This document shows positions 28,618 to 36,215 of a stretch of DNA of 64,000 nt, piece by piece. The position numbers were made by a program, and so were the translations under genes. Position 1 is the first letter of the stretch, and each line of letters begins with the position of its first letter. Below the pieces are notes generated by a model that was not told the origin of the DNA, did not search any database, and saw only the letters and a program-made list of their open reading frames with translations. Origin of the DNA: Bacillus sp. IITD106 (GTDB taxonomy: Bacteria; Bacillota; Bacilli; Bacillales; Bacillaceae_C); NCBI RefSeq assembly GCF_019459225.1, contig NZ_JAIAZY010000011.1, forward strand, positions 31,957 to 95,956, in the 5' to 3' direction.

Positions 28618-28704
28618 ATGAGTGCATTTACTTGGATTGGTTTAATAGCAGTCCTAATCGGGCTTATTTTTGTATTTTTAACTAAAAGGATTGATAAAAA
28701 GTAA
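28618..28704 (+). CDS. Tiny single-pass membrane protein, 28 residues
   Basis: An ATG with GGAG eight bases upstream opens a 28-residue ORF that is almost wholly one hydrophobic helix (IGLIAVLIGLIFVFL), ending in TKRIDKK with positive charge on the inner side. Such tiny proteins are often regulators of transporters or type I toxins. No family is recognised. The preceding hairpin and T-tract could control it. Confidence 0.45.
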   Translation: MSAFTWIGLIAVLIGLIFVFLTKRIDKK

Positions 28705-28737
28705 CTATTTAACCCCTTTACGTCTCATTTCTGTCAT

Positions 28738-28923
28738 CTATTCACTAAGTATTTTCAATCCGCCTGTATCGCCTTTTCTATTTCTAAATCCAACAATTTC
28801 AATTTCTCTTTTTGGGACTTTTAACATTCCTTTTGTTAAAGATTAAATATTTACATAACCTTCCATGTTAACCTATTTCCATAATTCACATATATCACCA
28901 TCATGTTTCACGTAGATTTTCAT
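28738..28923 (-). pseudogene. Decayed 62-codon ORF with two stops
   Basis: From a well-placed ATG (28923) after AAAGGAGATG, the frame reads MKIYVKHDGDICELWK, stop, VNMEGYVNI, stop, SLTKGMLKVPKREIEIV and ends at 28738. Good ribosome binding and a continuous coding look across two stops indicate a recently dead small gene. The protein is not recognised. Confidence 0.45.
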
Positions 28924-28995
28924 GTTCATCTCCTTTTATGTAGCAATTTGTACTCAAATTGGTTTTGCTTATGTCCACAACCTAGTCAAACGATT

Positions 28996-29109
28996 CTAAC
29001 TTTCACAGTCATTGCAGATAGTTCTCCAACTTCCCTTAATCCTCTTATGGCTACCCTCACCGATCAGCACAATTTTTAAGCACTTATGGCAAATGCCTTT
29101 ATATTTCAA
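28996..29109 (-). CDS. Tiny zinc-ribbon protein, 37 residues
   Basis: A TTG start with AAGGAG eight bases upstream opens a 37-residue ORF with two CxxC pairs (GICHKC and TICNDC), the pattern of a zinc ribbon, on a basic background. It is intact, but it lies beside a decayed ORF and may itself be a fragment of a larger phage-type gene. Confidence 0.45.
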   Translation of the reverse strand: MKYKGICHKCLKIVLIGEGSHKRIKGSWRTICNDCES

Positions 29110-29218
29110 TTCAAACTCTCCTTAGAGTTACTTCACCTTTTATTTTGATAAATTCCTGAATAATTTTTCCTTTTATTACAAACATTAACGTTATTACATT
29201 AGATGGGAGGAATAATTA

Positions 29219-29473
29219 GTGCTTAACAAAATTCTATATTCAGCTTGTGCCCTTTTGATTAGTGCTTTCCTTTTTGGTGTTTCAAATGGACATGCCCAAA
29301 CCCCAATTGCAGAAACCAATAACACTTTTTCTAGTAACGAAGTGACACATATTGCACAAAACGACGATGGGACAGATAATAACGTTAATGATGACAACGA
29401 TACGGATTGGGGTTGGGTTGGTTTAGTCGGTTTAGCTGGTCTTTTAGGATTAAGGCGAAACGATAAAAAATAA
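29219..29473 (+). CDS. WGxxGxxG-family exported protein
   Basis: This 84-residue protein has a signal peptide (residues 1-26, ending AHAQ-like), an Asp/Asn-rich middle (about 50-65) and a C-terminal hydrophobic helix beginning WGWVGLVGLAGLLGLRR, the WGxxGxxG signature, with a basic end. Such C-terminal signals act as sorting or membrane anchors; the exact processing enzyme is not known in Bacilli. The GTG start follows GGGAGG. A terminator follows closely. Confidence 0.75.
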   Translation: MLNKILYSACALLISAFLFGVSNGHAQTPIAETNNTFSSNEVTHIAQNDDGTDNNVNDDNDTDWGWVGLVGLAGLLGLRRNDKK

Positions 29474-29501
29474 ATAATTTACCTATTAATCCTTTTAATT
29501 T

Positions 29502-29549
29502 GAACAAGATAAGAATGCCATTTGGTACTTATTCTTGTTCATTTTTTTA
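29502..29549 (+). terminator. Terminator after the WGxxGxxG gene
   Basis: A GAACAAG-type stem with a one-base bulge, closed by TTCTTGTTC, is followed by seven T residues. Confidence 0.85.
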
Positions 29550-29634
29550 TTAATCACTTTTCGTCTATTGCCCAGTGGATTCGAACTGCGAAATAAGAAA
29601 AATATTTTAGTGGATTCTTTACAATCACTCGGCA

Positions 29635-29640
29635 TATAAT
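29635..29640 (+). promoter_or_regulatory. -10 box for the tRNA-like RNA
   Basis: A perfect TATAAT ends seven bases before the first base of the long outer stem at 29647, the right distance for transcription to start at the RNA. No strong -35 is present. Confidence 0.5.
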
Positions 29641-29646
29641 TTATTA

Positions 29647-29846
29647 AATGCCTCTGTAGCTTTAGAAGGGAAGAGCGCCGGAAAACATTGTAGAACCGGG
29701 TCGCAAGGCAAGGGTTTCAGAAGCACCGAAAAGCAAATTAGCTGAGACAGGTGAAACTCCTGTCGGTGAAAGTCCGTAGGGAAGCGTGTTCTCCCCTAGC
29801 CTATGCTTACGAAAGGAGTGCGGGTTCGAATCCCGTCAGAGGCATT
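29647..29846 (+). ncRNA. Structured RNA with tRNA-like ends and a pseudoknotted insert
   Basis: The two ends form a tRNA-like module. An acceptor-type stem pairs 29650-29656 (GCCTCTG) with 29837-29843 and is extended to ten pairs (29647-29656 with 29837-29846). A D-arm-like stem follows (GCTT/GAGC, 29659-29676), and a canonical T-arm (GCGGG, loop TTCGAAT, CCCGT at 29820-29836) abuts the acceptor exactly as in tRNA. In place of an anticodon arm is about 140 nt with a CCGG hairpin, a stem GCAAGGC/GCCTATGC (29703-29709 with 29799-29806), hairpins at 29746-29764 and 29777-29798, and a pseudoknot GTTTCA (29714-29719) with the loop TGAAAC (29752-29757). There is no CCA. I do not recognise an Rfam family. 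It is too short for a group I intron plus tRNA. Confidence 0.65.
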
Positions 29847-29986
29847 ATATTTCTTATGTCGTAATTTCTGTCAACTAACTCTCTAATTTCTCAACTTCCC
29901 TCTTTTTCAATAACTTACTAATAGCGAAACCGCCTATCACCTCGTTTGTGCGTGTTAAAATTACTGATTGTCCAAAAAGGGTTTAG

Positions 29987-30259
29987 TTGATTTTGTATAT
30001 GGGTGATTTTCTTTTCAAAACTGTCTTTATTTTGTTAATCCTTTTGGGAGCTGTTTCATTCACACTATTCATTAGACCAATACTTATTAGTGCTAAGGCG
30101 AAAACTAGTGCTTCTAATGAATTAAATAATAAGTTAGATAAAATTATTGAACTACTTGAAAAGCAAGATAAACAAATATATGTTATTTTTCTCAGCATGG
30201 GAATACCGCAAAACTTTTATGAATATAGAAAACAAAATAAAATAGTAGGCATCATTTAA
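29987..30259 (+). CDS. Small membrane protein, DUF4083-like
   Basis: The 90-residue protein has one membrane helix (about 10-33) and then a heptad-like charged region (NELNNKLDKIIELLEKQDK). This matches the layout of DUF4083 proteins of Bacilli, whose role is unknown. The TTG start at 29987 has AAAAGGG upstream; an in-frame ATG occurs at 29999. The last 20 residues are polar. Confidence 0.55.
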   Translation: MILYMGDFLFKTVFILLILLGAVSFTLFIRPILISAKAKTSASNELNNKLDKIIELLEKQDKQIYVIFLSMGIPQNFYEYRKQNKIVGII

Positions 30260-30269
30260 AGATGCCTAC
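30245..30269. terminator. Terminator between convergent genes
   Basis: GTAGGCATC and GATGCCTAC form a nine-base stem between the small membrane protein and the nuclease-like gene. It overlaps the end of the first gene. Confidence 0.65.
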
Positions 30270-30275
30270 CATTCT

Positions 30276-31049
30276 CTAAACCTCAAAATCTACCACAATT
30301 GGAAAATGATCACTTGGGAATCTTCCGTCTACTTGATCATTTACAATTTTCAGGACGCCTGCTTTTACATCTCCACGATATAAAATCCAGTCAATACGCC
30401 CTTCTCCACCTGTAGCATCATCAAAATTATTAAAGCTTCCGAGCTCTTCATTTATTCTTTTTGATGCAGAATCCCAAGTGTCTATGAAACTTCCTTTAGT
30501 TAAAAATACTTGATGTGTGTCTGTTTTTGCAACCGTGTTAAAATCGCCTGTAATAAATAATGGAATCGAGGAATCAAAAGCCTCCGCCTGTTCGACAATC
30601 AGCCCCGCTCCTTTTACTCTAGCTTCCTCAGAAATATGGTCCAAGTGAGTGTTCAAATGATAGAAAGATTGATTCGTCTCTTTGTCGAGGAAGTGGACCC
30701 AAGTAGCCATCCGCGTACAATCATTTCCCCATGTACTTGAGGCAATCACGTTCGGCGTATCGGATAACCAAAAATGATTGTATTCTAACACGTCAAAACG
30801 GCTTTTTTTATAAAATATTGTCATAAACTCACTTTTGCTACCACCTTCTCGTCCTAAACCGATCCAATCGTAATCTTCAAGAAGATGATCTAAATCCTTC
30901 ACTTGGTTAAATTTACATTCCTGGGTACCAATAATATCAGGTGATTCCCTCACAATTAAATCCCTTATTAATCCCTTACGTTCCTCCCAAGAATTAGGCG
31001 GTGGATCACAGTCATTACGGACATTGTATGTCATGATGCGCAAATTCAT
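30276..31049 (-). CDS. Endonuclease/exonuclease/phosphatase family protein
   Basis: This 257-residue protein has the metal-dependent EEP fold: TYNVRND (about 7-13), GTQECKFNQV (glutamate metal ligand, about 41-50), NTHLDH (about 134), GDFNT (about 167) and SDHFP near the C-terminus. No signal peptide is seen, so it acts inside the cell. The substrate may be DNA, nucleotides or lipid phosphates; sequence alone does not tell. Confidence 0.85.
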   Translation of the reverse strand: MNLRIMTYNVRNDCDPPPNSWEERKGLIRDLIVRESPDIIGTQECKFNQVKDLDHLLEDYDWIGLGREGGSKSEFMTIFYKKSRFDVLEYNHFWLSDTPNVIASSTWGNDCTRMATWVHFLDKETNQSFYHLNTHLDHISEEARVKGAGLIVEQAEAFDSSIPLFITGDFNTVAKTDTHQVFLTKGSFIDTWDSASKRINEELGSFNNFDDATGGEGRIDWILYRGDVKAGVLKIVNDQVDGRFPSDHFPIVVDFEV

Positions 31050-31109
31050 TAGAAAAGCCCCTTTCCATTTATGTATACGATTGCAATTATATCATGTCTT
31101 AATGAAATT

Positions 31110-31403
31110 TTAGTGATGTTGACGGTTCCTATATGCAAAAATTGAGTTAATAATAGAAAATACAATTACTGCAATAAACAAATAAGTATTGGTAATATCT
31201 ACCGTATTTAATTCATCTGCAGCATATCCTAGCAGAATCAAGTTTAACATGGAGATGATGGTACAAATAAAACTAATTACATAAACAGAGAAAGTGTTAA
31301 AGAACTTTTTGAAAAAAATTACACAAATAAAAATACCGATTGAGATTACCGTTAAAAATACAAACTCATATTTAACAAAATTAAATGCTTCAATTAGATT
31401 CAT
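31110..31403 (-). CDS. Hypothetical three-helix membrane protein
   Basis: The 97-residue protein has three membrane segments (about 13-31, 37-60 and 70-88), with a short acidic outside loop (AADELNTVD). No family is recognised. It is alone, between the EEP gene and a terminator. Confidence 0.5.
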   Translation of the reverse strand: MNLIEAFNFVKYEFVFLTVISIGIFICVIFFKKFFNTFSVYVISFICTIISMLNLILLGYAADELNTVDITNTYLFIAVIVFSIINSIFAYRNRQHH

Positions 31404-31480
31404 AGTTCGATATCTCCTAAAATAATATTTCCTACATTAATTATGACGTAAAATATGCGTTTAAGTTTTAAAATGTATAC

Positions 31481-31512
31481 AAAAAATCCATCTTGATTTA
31501 GATGAATTTTTT
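31481..31512. terminator. Bidirectional terminator
   Basis: AAAAAATCCATC and GATGAATTTTTT pair with one mismatch; it is flanked by A and T runs after the arylamine acetyltransferase gene. Confidence 0.75.
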
Positions 31513-32311
31513 AAAACAACTTTATTCCTCGATCAGCTAGGAAATGAATAGATTCTACCAACGACTCAGAATCTATTTGATAAACCTCCCGAACTAGCTT
31601 CACCCATTTTTCAATATCACTCATTTTAACCTCACTAATATTTCGAAACGTCATGATCTTCATGGTGTTATTACGCAAAAAATAGCATTGATGACCATTA
31701 AAACGAACAGCCGTAATTCTTCTCATTGTAATATTATCATCATTGTCCAGATACGATGAGCGAATATCTTCCGTTATGTCCGTTTCCGAAAGCGGTCTCC
31801 AGATAATTTGTTTTTTTACAAACGATTTACCGTTTGATTTGCGATCGATTTCATATGTATCCGAGCTTAGTTTTGTAAAAATAATCTCTTCACCGAAACC
31901 ATGCATGTGATGTCTTAATTTAGCTTCCAATTCGACAGGCTTCATAATCGGCGAACCATACCCTACATCTACATAATACTTTTTATCTTGAAGCACTACC
32001 ATAATGGCAAGATGGCCCGGTTCTACTTTTACAAGAGAGCAATCATATCCTAACAATGCTAGTAATCTCCCAAAATTCATATTGAGGGTGTAACATGTCC
32101 CACCCCAACCTTTTTCAACCATATTTTGAACGAAAACTGGGAGCGAGGGAATATAGTCAGGAGCTAATGAAAAATATTGAAATTTACTAAACGTTTCATA
32201 CGGGACAAAGGCAAGGTGGTGTTGAATGAGGCGCTGCAAATAATTCAGATTCGGTTCCTCTCGTGTTAAGCGTAAATGCTGTAAATATTGATTTGCAATT
32301 TGCTCCATCAT
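31511..32311 (-). CDS. Arylamine N-acetyltransferase family protein
   Basis: NAT enzymes transfer acetyl groups from acetyl-CoA to arylamines. The 266-residue protein has the catalytic cysteine in GWGGTCYTLN (about residue 73), the histidine in EPGHLAIMV (about 105) and the aspartate in YVDVGYG (about 119). The normal RGGxCxELN is altered to WGGTCYTLN, so it is a divergent member, but the triad is intact. A thioredoxin-like gene lies just upstream on the same strand. Confidence 0.82.
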   Translation of the reverse strand: MMEQIANQYLQHLRLTREEPNLNYLQRLIQHHLAFVPYETFSKFQYFSLAPDYIPSLPVFVQNMVEKGWGGTCYTLNMNFGRLLALLGYDCSLVKVEPGHLAIMVVLQDKKYYVDVGYGSPIMKPVELEAKLRHHMHGFGEEIIFTKLSSDTYEIDRKSNGKSFVKKQIIWRPLSETDITEDIRSSYLDNDDNITMRRITAVRFNGHQCYFLRNNTMKIMTFRNISEVKMSDIEKWVKLVREVYQIDSESLVESIHFLADRGIKLF

Positions 32312-32325
32312 TCAACACCTCGTTC

Positions 32326-32883
32326 TTATTGAAGTCTATTTTTAATGCTATTATATACATCGTCCCAAACAGTAGGATCTGTTACATTCCTTTTCATCAT
32401 TTGACTATACATTTCACTTTGTTTTTCAGCAAAGCTTTCATCTTCCTTATTAGGAAGCTTGGAACGTTGTTCTTCAACATATCGCTGTTGCCTTTCTGAC
32501 CTTGGTCCCCAAACAGCACGTTCATTGCCTTCTTGGTCGATAAAAATGAAAATAGGGATTGCTCGAGAAGTACCATTTGTTAAGTATTGATCCATCAGTT
32601 CTAAATTTTGATCACGGAGCAGCATCCGCACTTCCAGCCCACTTTTTTCGGCGATTTTTAATAAAATGGGAACATTAAGCATGGCATCTCCACACCAATC
32701 TTCCGTAATGACAATAACGCGAAGTTTTTCATCTTTTAAATTGGCTAAAAATGCTTCATCGCCTGCTGGAATTTCAAATTTTTGAAGAATCGTTTGTAAA
32801 TTTTCTTTGTGTTTTTCCATCGAATTTATGTATTCTTCTGATGTCATTCCTTTATTAAACCAATCCACTAAGTTCATATTCAT
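32326..32883 (-). CDS. Thioredoxin-fold protein with single-cysteine WCGDA site
   Basis: The 185-residue protein has a thioredoxin-like fold with EDWCGDAMLNVP (about 63-74) and the cis-proline segment SRAIPIFIF (about 107-115). Only one cysteine is in the active site, so it is not a classical disulfide reductase. The C-terminal part is highly charged. It lies 14 bases before the NAT gene and may be cotranscribed with it. Confidence 0.8.
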   Translation of the reverse strand: MNMNLVDWFNKGMTSEEYINSMEKHKENLQTILQKFEIPAGDEAFLANLKDEKLRVIVITEDWCGDAMLNVPILLKIAEKSGLEVRMLLRDQNLELMDQYLTNGTSRAIPIFIFIDQEGNERAVWGPRSERQQRYVEEQRSKLPNKEDESFAEKQSEMYSQMMKRNVTDPTVWDDVYNSIKNRLQ

Positions 32884-32989
32884 GCCCCTTTTCTTTTATT
32901 GTTGCCTATTATTATATACTAGGATTACTTTTCGTTCAGCTTTGAGGCTTTATTTAAGTAGTGTATTTCAATACTTGGTCGTGGAAAAT

Positions 32990-33024
32990 ATTCACGGATA
33001 ACCGCCTGCTATTGTCAAATAATG
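32990..33024. repeat. Dispersed 35-bp repeat, copy 1
   Basis: This stretch, starting ATTCACGGATAACCGCCTGC, recurs at 37170-37204 with 31 of 35 identical bases. Both copies are intergenic. Confidence 0.7.
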
Positions 33025-33097
33025 CTCCTGAAATCAAGAGTATCTTAATGTCACCTGATTGTTAAGACTGGTAAAATAAATTTGGCTAAATGTAGAA

Positions 33098-33138
33098 AAC
33101 ATAGAAAGAACATGTTTCATACATGCTTTTTCTATGTT
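33098..33138 (-). terminator. Terminator after the FMN reductase gene
   Basis: A long imperfect stem (AACATAGAAA with its complement and inner ACATG pairs) is followed on the minus strand by TTTTCT. Confidence 0.75.
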
Positions 33139-33146
33139 CATTTCAT

Positions 33147-33695
33147 CTACGATTTTCTTACTATTTTTAAAGCCCGACTCCATGACAGGGTTTGATCTAA
33201 CATCTCCGCAACATAATTAATATGAAAATCAGCAGGTTGAAACACTTTAGATTTTGTGAAATCAGTAAAAATAGAAAACGTTGGATGGGCACGAACGGTT
33301 GCGACGGATAATTCCCCTAGGATTCCGCGTAAATGCTCAGCGGCACGTGCCCCACCCGTAGAACCATAACTTACTATTCCTGCTGCTTTATTGTTCCATT
33401 CTTCATATGCCAAATCGAGTGCGTTTTTCAATGCGCCAGTTATACTATGATTGTACTCCTGAACGATAAAGACGAATCCATCTATACCGGAAAGCTTTGT
33501 TTTCCAAGAAATGATTCCTTGTTTTTTTCCTGTTCCAGTTCCTAAAAATGGCAAATCATATTCAGCTATATCGAGAATTTCATAATTCGCCTCATCATGT
33601 TGCTGACCTATTTCTTTAACCCAATTTCCGACCTGTGGACTTAAACGGCCTTGACGTGTGCTACCTAAAATAATGCCAATATTTAATTTTTCCAT
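33147..33695 (-). CDS. NADPH-dependent FMN reductase
   Basis: This 182-residue flavodoxin-fold protein has the FMN phosphate loop GSTRQGRLSP (about 11-20), the QEYNHSITGALKNALD segment (about 79-94) and GSTGGARAAEHLR (about 112-124). Family members reduce FMN, quinones or azo compounds with NADPH. It is followed upstream by an oxidoreductase and an exporter on the same strand, a typical stress-response grouping. Confidence 0.87.
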   Translation of the reverse strand: MEKLNIGIILGSTRQGRLSPQVGNWVKEIGQQHDEANYEILDIAEYDLPFLGTGTGKKQGIISWKTKLSGIDGFVFIVQEYNHSITGALKNALDLAYEEWNNKAAGIVSYGSTGGARAAEHLRGILGELSVATVRAHPTFSIFTDFTKSKVFQPADFHINYVAEMLDQTLSWSRALKIVRKS

Positions 33696-33722
33696 GTTAC
33701 TCCTCCTCGTATCGTATAAATG

Positions 33723-34637
33723 TTAATCCACTGTGAGGACAATTTTCCCTCGAACGTGACCGGTCTCTACTGCTTTGTGAGCATCAGCAGCTTGGTGTAA
33801 TGGAAATGATTGTGATATGACAACGCGAAGCAGCCCTTGTTCGTACATCTGGGTGAGTTCGGATAACCTTGATACGCTTCGCTTACTACGGATTGGAATG
33901 GTCCCAAGCTCTTCTGAAAGATCGAAAGCAACGATTGTACCGATCCGTTTTTTGTCGTGTACAAGTTCTACAGAGGCACGTAGAGCTTCCTCGCCTGCTG
34001 CATCAAGAGCAACATCGACCCCTTTAGGTGCCAGTTCGCGTACTCGTTCAACAAGTCCCTCTCCATATGTGACCGGAATAACCCCTAAGGAGCGCAAGTA
34101 TTCATGGTTACGTGGGCTTGCAGTACCTATAACTGTTGCACCCCATGCTCGTGCCAATTGAATAGCGAACGTTCCAACGCCTCCTGCAGCTGCATGTATA
34201 AGTACGGTGTCTCCTTTACTGACTCCGAGTTCCTGTAGTGCCGTATAAGCAGTCTGCCCTGAAGCGGTTAGTACACCTGCTTCTTCCCATGGCATATTTT
34301 TAGGCTTTCTAACGAGTTGGGATGTAGGAATGACCACATATTCAGCGTAGCAAGATAGAAGCGACCAACCAATTACTTCATTGCCAACGGAAAAGCTCTC
34401 AACCTCATCACCAACCATATCGATGATGCCAGCAAATTCATTTCCTAGTATTTGAGGATAGCGGATTTGCACTCCTGGTGGACTAAAACCTTGCCCGCGA
34501 ATCGCACAGTCAACGGGCTGTACACCGGCTGCTTTTACTTTTACTCGAACTTGCCCACTCCCCGGAACTGGAGTACCAAACTCCATCAATTGCAATACGT
34601 CCGGTGTTCCTGGTGAATGAAAAGCTACTGCCTTCAT
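33723..34637 (-). CDS. Zinc-independent MDR-type quinone oxidoreductase
   Basis: The protein of about 304 residues has the medium-chain dehydrogenase layout: a GroES-like N-terminal domain with NEFAGII and the NADP loop AAAGGVGTFAIQLA (about 150-163). The zinc-ligand set of alcohol dehydrogenases is missing, so it belongs to the quinone oxidoreductase branch. I chose the ATG at 34637, which has AGGAG nine bases upstream; the ORF extends two codons further. Confidence 0.87.
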   Translation of the reverse strand: MKAVAFHSPGTPDVLQLMEFGTPVPGSGQVRVKVKAAGVQPVDCAIRGQGFSPPGVQIRYPQILGNEFAGIIDMVGDEVESFSVGNEVIGWSLLSCYAEYVVIPTSQLVRKPKNMPWEEAGVLTASGQTAYTALQELGVSKGDTVLIHAAAGGVGTFAIQLARAWGATVIGTASPRNHEYLRSLGVIPVTYGEGLVERVRELAPKGVDVALDAAGEEALRASVELVHDKKRIGTIVAFDLSEELGTIPIRSKRSVSRLSELTQMYEQGLLRVVISQSFPLHQAADAHKAVETGHVRGKIVLTVD

Positions 34638-34662
34638 TTTCATCAGCTCCTATTTTTAAATA

Positions 34663-36078
34663 TTATTTTTGTTGATAATTCAATGGTGTTCTATATCCAA
34701 ATCTAATGATGTAAATTAAGATCAAGCCTATATATGAAATTGAGAGAATCAAATAAAGATTGCTATAAATTTTACCTTCTCCAAGAAGATAGAAAGGGTT
34801 CCAAGCAGATTGTGCGTCAAGATCAACCACAAAGCTAATTAATGCTCCTGATACTGAGCTAGCCATAAAATTCAACATGGCCATAAGCCCCATCCCAACA
34901 CCAGCCTGCTCTTTAGCCAATGTATTGGCCACAGTACCGGACATGGCGACAACGATAAATGACTGTCCCACCTGTCCGACAATCAACGCAATAGCGACGA
35001 ATATCAGGGATCTTCCAATGAGAATGGACAAAAGAAGAAAAGCCGATAAAAGGAGAAGGGATGCGAGCTTAAATAAAAGTGTATTCCCATTCCGATCTGC
35101 AAGTTTTCCTCCCTGCTTTCCAAGGAAGGCAGCTGTTAGTGAGGCTGGAATCATGACCAATCCAATGGTTCCGGGATTGAGGTTATAAATATCAACCAAC
35201 ATAATTGGAGTCAAAAAAGGAATGGAAAAACCGATAGCGCTCACTAGAAACGCCAATATAATCCCTAAAAAGTAACGACGATTATAAAATAGGCTCGGTT
35301 CTATGAAAGGTTGTGCAGCTAAGCGTATGCGTACTACAAACAGTATGATAAAAACAATGGCTACGATCGCTAACAGCCAACTTCCGTCAGTAATTGCTAA
35401 TAGTAGTGCCGCTACAGCTCCCCCAAGTAAAAATCCCCCTATCCAATCTATACTACTTGGAGAGCGGACTTTTTCAGAAGTAAGGTAACGACGAAATAGT
35501 GGCAATGAAATCAAAGTTAATAACGGAATAACAAACAACCACCGCCAATGTGCGAAATTTGCAACAAGAGCAGAGGCAATAGGTCCGAGTACCCCTCCAA
35601 GTGCGAGTCCGCTTGCCATTATTCCTAACACTTTTCCTCTCCGTTCAGTTGGGATATAACGTGTTGGGATAACGATAGCCAGTGCAGGAATGACAGATGC
35701 TCCCGCTGCCTGAATGATCCGGCTTAGCAGGACCATCCAGTAGTTCTGAGCAACAAGTCCAATCAAGGAACCAACCGATAGTAGAAGGAGCCCCATTGTT
35801 AATAATGATTTGAGTCGATAACGGTCTGATAGTTTTCCATAAATCATGGATCCGATTGCATACACGAGTAGATAAGCGGAGGATACCCAACTTACTTGCC
35901 TGTAGGTCAATTCGTATTCTTGACTGATTTCAGGCAGTACGATGTTAAACATTGTTGCACTCATCATCGAAATGACCATTGTAAACACCATTGTGCGAAT
36001 GAACTTGTCGCCAATGTTAAGTTCGATTGATGATTCCATCATGTTTGCAAATGCTGTTCCCCTTTTAACCCTTCCCAT
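34663..36078 (-). CDS. MFS transporter, 14-TM drug exporter type (Tet(K/L)-like)
   Basis: The 471-residue protein has 13-14 membrane helices. Motif A is YGKLSDRYRLK (about 80-90), and the antiporter motif C region is GGVLGPIAS (about 158-166). The region MFNIVLPEISQEYELTYRQVSWVSSAY (split across residues 43-69) resembles Tet(K)/Tet(L) exporters. It is divergent from a LysR regulator and lies beside two oxidoreductases, which suggests a drug or toxicant response. The substrate is unknown. Confidence 0.85.
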   Translation of the reverse strand: MGRVKRGTAFANMMESSIELNIGDKFIRTMVFTMVISMMSATMFNIVLPEISQEYELTYRQVSWVSSAYLLVYAIGSMIYGKLSDRYRLKSLLTMGLLLLSVGSLIGLVAQNYWMVLLSRIIQAAGASVIPALAIVIPTRYIPTERRGKVLGIMASGLALGGVLGPIASALVANFAHWRWLFVIPLLTLISLPLFRRYLTSEKVRSPSSIDWIGGFLLGGAVAALLLAITDGSWLLAIVAIVFIILFVVRIRLAAQPFIEPSLFYNRRYFLGIILAFLVSAIGFSIPFLTPIMLVDIYNLNPGTIGLVMIPASLTAAFLGKQGGKLADRNGNTLLFKLASLLLLSAFLLLSILIGRSLIFVAIALIVGQVGQSFIVVAMSGTVANTLAKEQAGVGMGLMAMLNFMASSVSGALISFVVDLDAQSAWNPFYLLGEGKIYSNLYLILSISYIGLILIYIIRFGYRTPLNYQQK

Positions 36079-36142
36079 TTATTTACCTCTTTCCATGTAA
36101 ACCAGTTCTGTTGTCGGCTAGCCACTTTCATTATATAATCGG

Positions 36143-36168
36143 GAATATATATTGAAAAATACATATTC
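36143..36168. promoter_or_regulatory. Candidate LysR operator dyad
   Basis: GAATATATATT and AATACATATTC pair at ten of eleven positions around a four-base centre between the divergent MFS and LysR genes, which is where a LysR-type protein usually binds. Confidence 0.5.
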
Positions 36169-36215
36169 TGTTATATATCCATATACTGAATGTAATGAAT
36201 GGGAGGGAATAGTAG

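Noticed and set aside
29571..29590. tRNA fragment on the minus strand
   Set aside because: It contains a GTTCGAATC loop, but the flanking bases do not pair as a T-stem.
29647..29846. tRNA interrupted by a group I intron
   Set aside because: The insert is only about 120-140 nt, no P7/P3 core motif or 5' splice U-G pairing with a rebuilt anticodon stem could be found, and the acceptor stem is longer than in tRNA.
29647..29846. tmRNA (ssrA)
   Set aside because: There is no tag-coding ORF, no CCA end, and the length is about half that of tmRNA.
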